Source of the DNA: Anas platyrhynchos
Lineage: Eukaryota; Chordata; Aves; Anseriformes; Anatidae
Direction of reading: 5' to 3'
DNA length: 64,000 nt
Assembly (NCBI RefSeq): GCF_047663525.1
Contig: NC_092588.1
Location: 143,738,001 to 143,802,000 of the forward strand
Part shown: in pieces, positions 63,662 through 64,000 of the stretch
Layout of the letters: every line of letters begins with the position of its first letter
How positions within the stretch are numbered: position 1 is the stretch's first letter
The notes under the pieces: model-generated
What the model was told of the DNA's origin: nothing
The model's database searches: none
Seen by the model: the letters and a program-made list of their open reading frames with translations, nothing else
Position numbers and translations under genes: made by a program

Positions 63662-63849
63662 CCAATGGGGGTGGTCAGGCACAGGCAACACTTTTATCCC
63701 ACAAGAGGGAGGAGGGGTGAATGAGTTGGAAGATATAAGCTGAAACAAAGCCATGCTGTCCTTCTGAGTCATTCGCAAGCACTGGATGGGTAAGGCTTCC
63801 TGCTTCCTGGGACACAGAAGTGGGGTCATGATTCTGACAATGGATGCTG
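63662..63849 (+). promoter_or_regulatory. Candidate alternative promoter and first exon
   Basis: In order on the plus strand there is a CCAAT box (63662-63666), a TATAAG box (63734-63739), a consensus AP-1 site TGAGTCA (63765-63771) where a start about 30 nt after the TATA box would fall, and a strong splice donor CTG/GTAAGT (exon end 63849). The spacing matches a classical regulated promoter with an exon of roughly 85 nt. An ATG at about 63818 opens a short frame (MILTMDAG) across the donor, but eight residues are too few to identify a protein. Each motif is common, so only their order supports the call. Confidence 0.3.
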
Positions 63850-64000
63850 GTAAGTCACTCGTTATTAAATCTGATTTTTCTGGGAAGTTTTGCCCTTCCC
63901 TCCCGACCCCTGCTGAAGAGAAGATATCTGTAAACAGGGAAGCTGAAATGTTAAATGAATGCATGCTGGCTCACTTCAGACTTTTCAAACCGTGTGCACT

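Noticed and set aside
1..64000. Bacterial operons, CRISPR arrays, prophage or defence systems
   Set aside because: No direct-repeat/spacer pattern, no dense long genes and no ribosome binding sites. The CR1 elements and CpG island identify a vertebrate, most likely avian, genome.
1..64000. Endogenous retrovirus or LTR
   Set aside because: I found no paired long repeats, primer-binding site or gag/pol motifs. The only reverse transcriptase remnant is CR1 at 34332-35190.

Overview
The window looks like nuclear DNA from a bird. The best evidence is four fragments of CR1, the LINE retrotransposon typical of avian genomes, recognisable by the conserved 3' end that reads GGTCCCTTCCAACC. One of them (34332-35190, minus) still encodes part of the reverse transcriptase, including the FADD active-site motif. 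Single-exon genes, operons, ribosome binding sites and a coding density like that of bacteria are all absent. I cannot name the species or the locus.

Layout. From 1 to about 31.2 kb the sequence is AT-rich and non-coding, with no exon I can defend. It holds two CR1 3' ends (18.1 and 18.8 kb), several short perfect hairpins, and an unusual cluster of long A or T homopolymers between 15.4 and 26.8 kb. From about 31.24 to 32.71 kb there is a strong CpG island. Its core carries GC/CACCC boxes arranged as a near-perfect inverted repeat, a 60-nt uninterrupted purine tract and a consensus 5' splice site at 31715/31716. I read this as a TATA-less promoter driving transcription to the right, with a non-coding first exon ending at 31715. 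The strand just downstream is rich in G runs, which fits that direction.

From 32.7 kb to the end the sequence looks like a long first intron. It contains two CR1 copies on the minus strand (34.3 and 56.9 kb), simple repeats, a candidate 89-nt untranslated exon (59630-59718), and a candidate second promoter near the right edge (CCAAT at 63662, TATAAG at 63734, splice donor at 63849/63850). The coding exons, if this model is right, lie beyond 64 kb, so the gene product cannot be identified from this window.

I found no protein-coding gene, tRNA, rRNA, CRISPR array or undescribed multi-gene system. Most open frames are chance or composition artefacts, and the longest ones lie in stop-poor GC-rich DNA.
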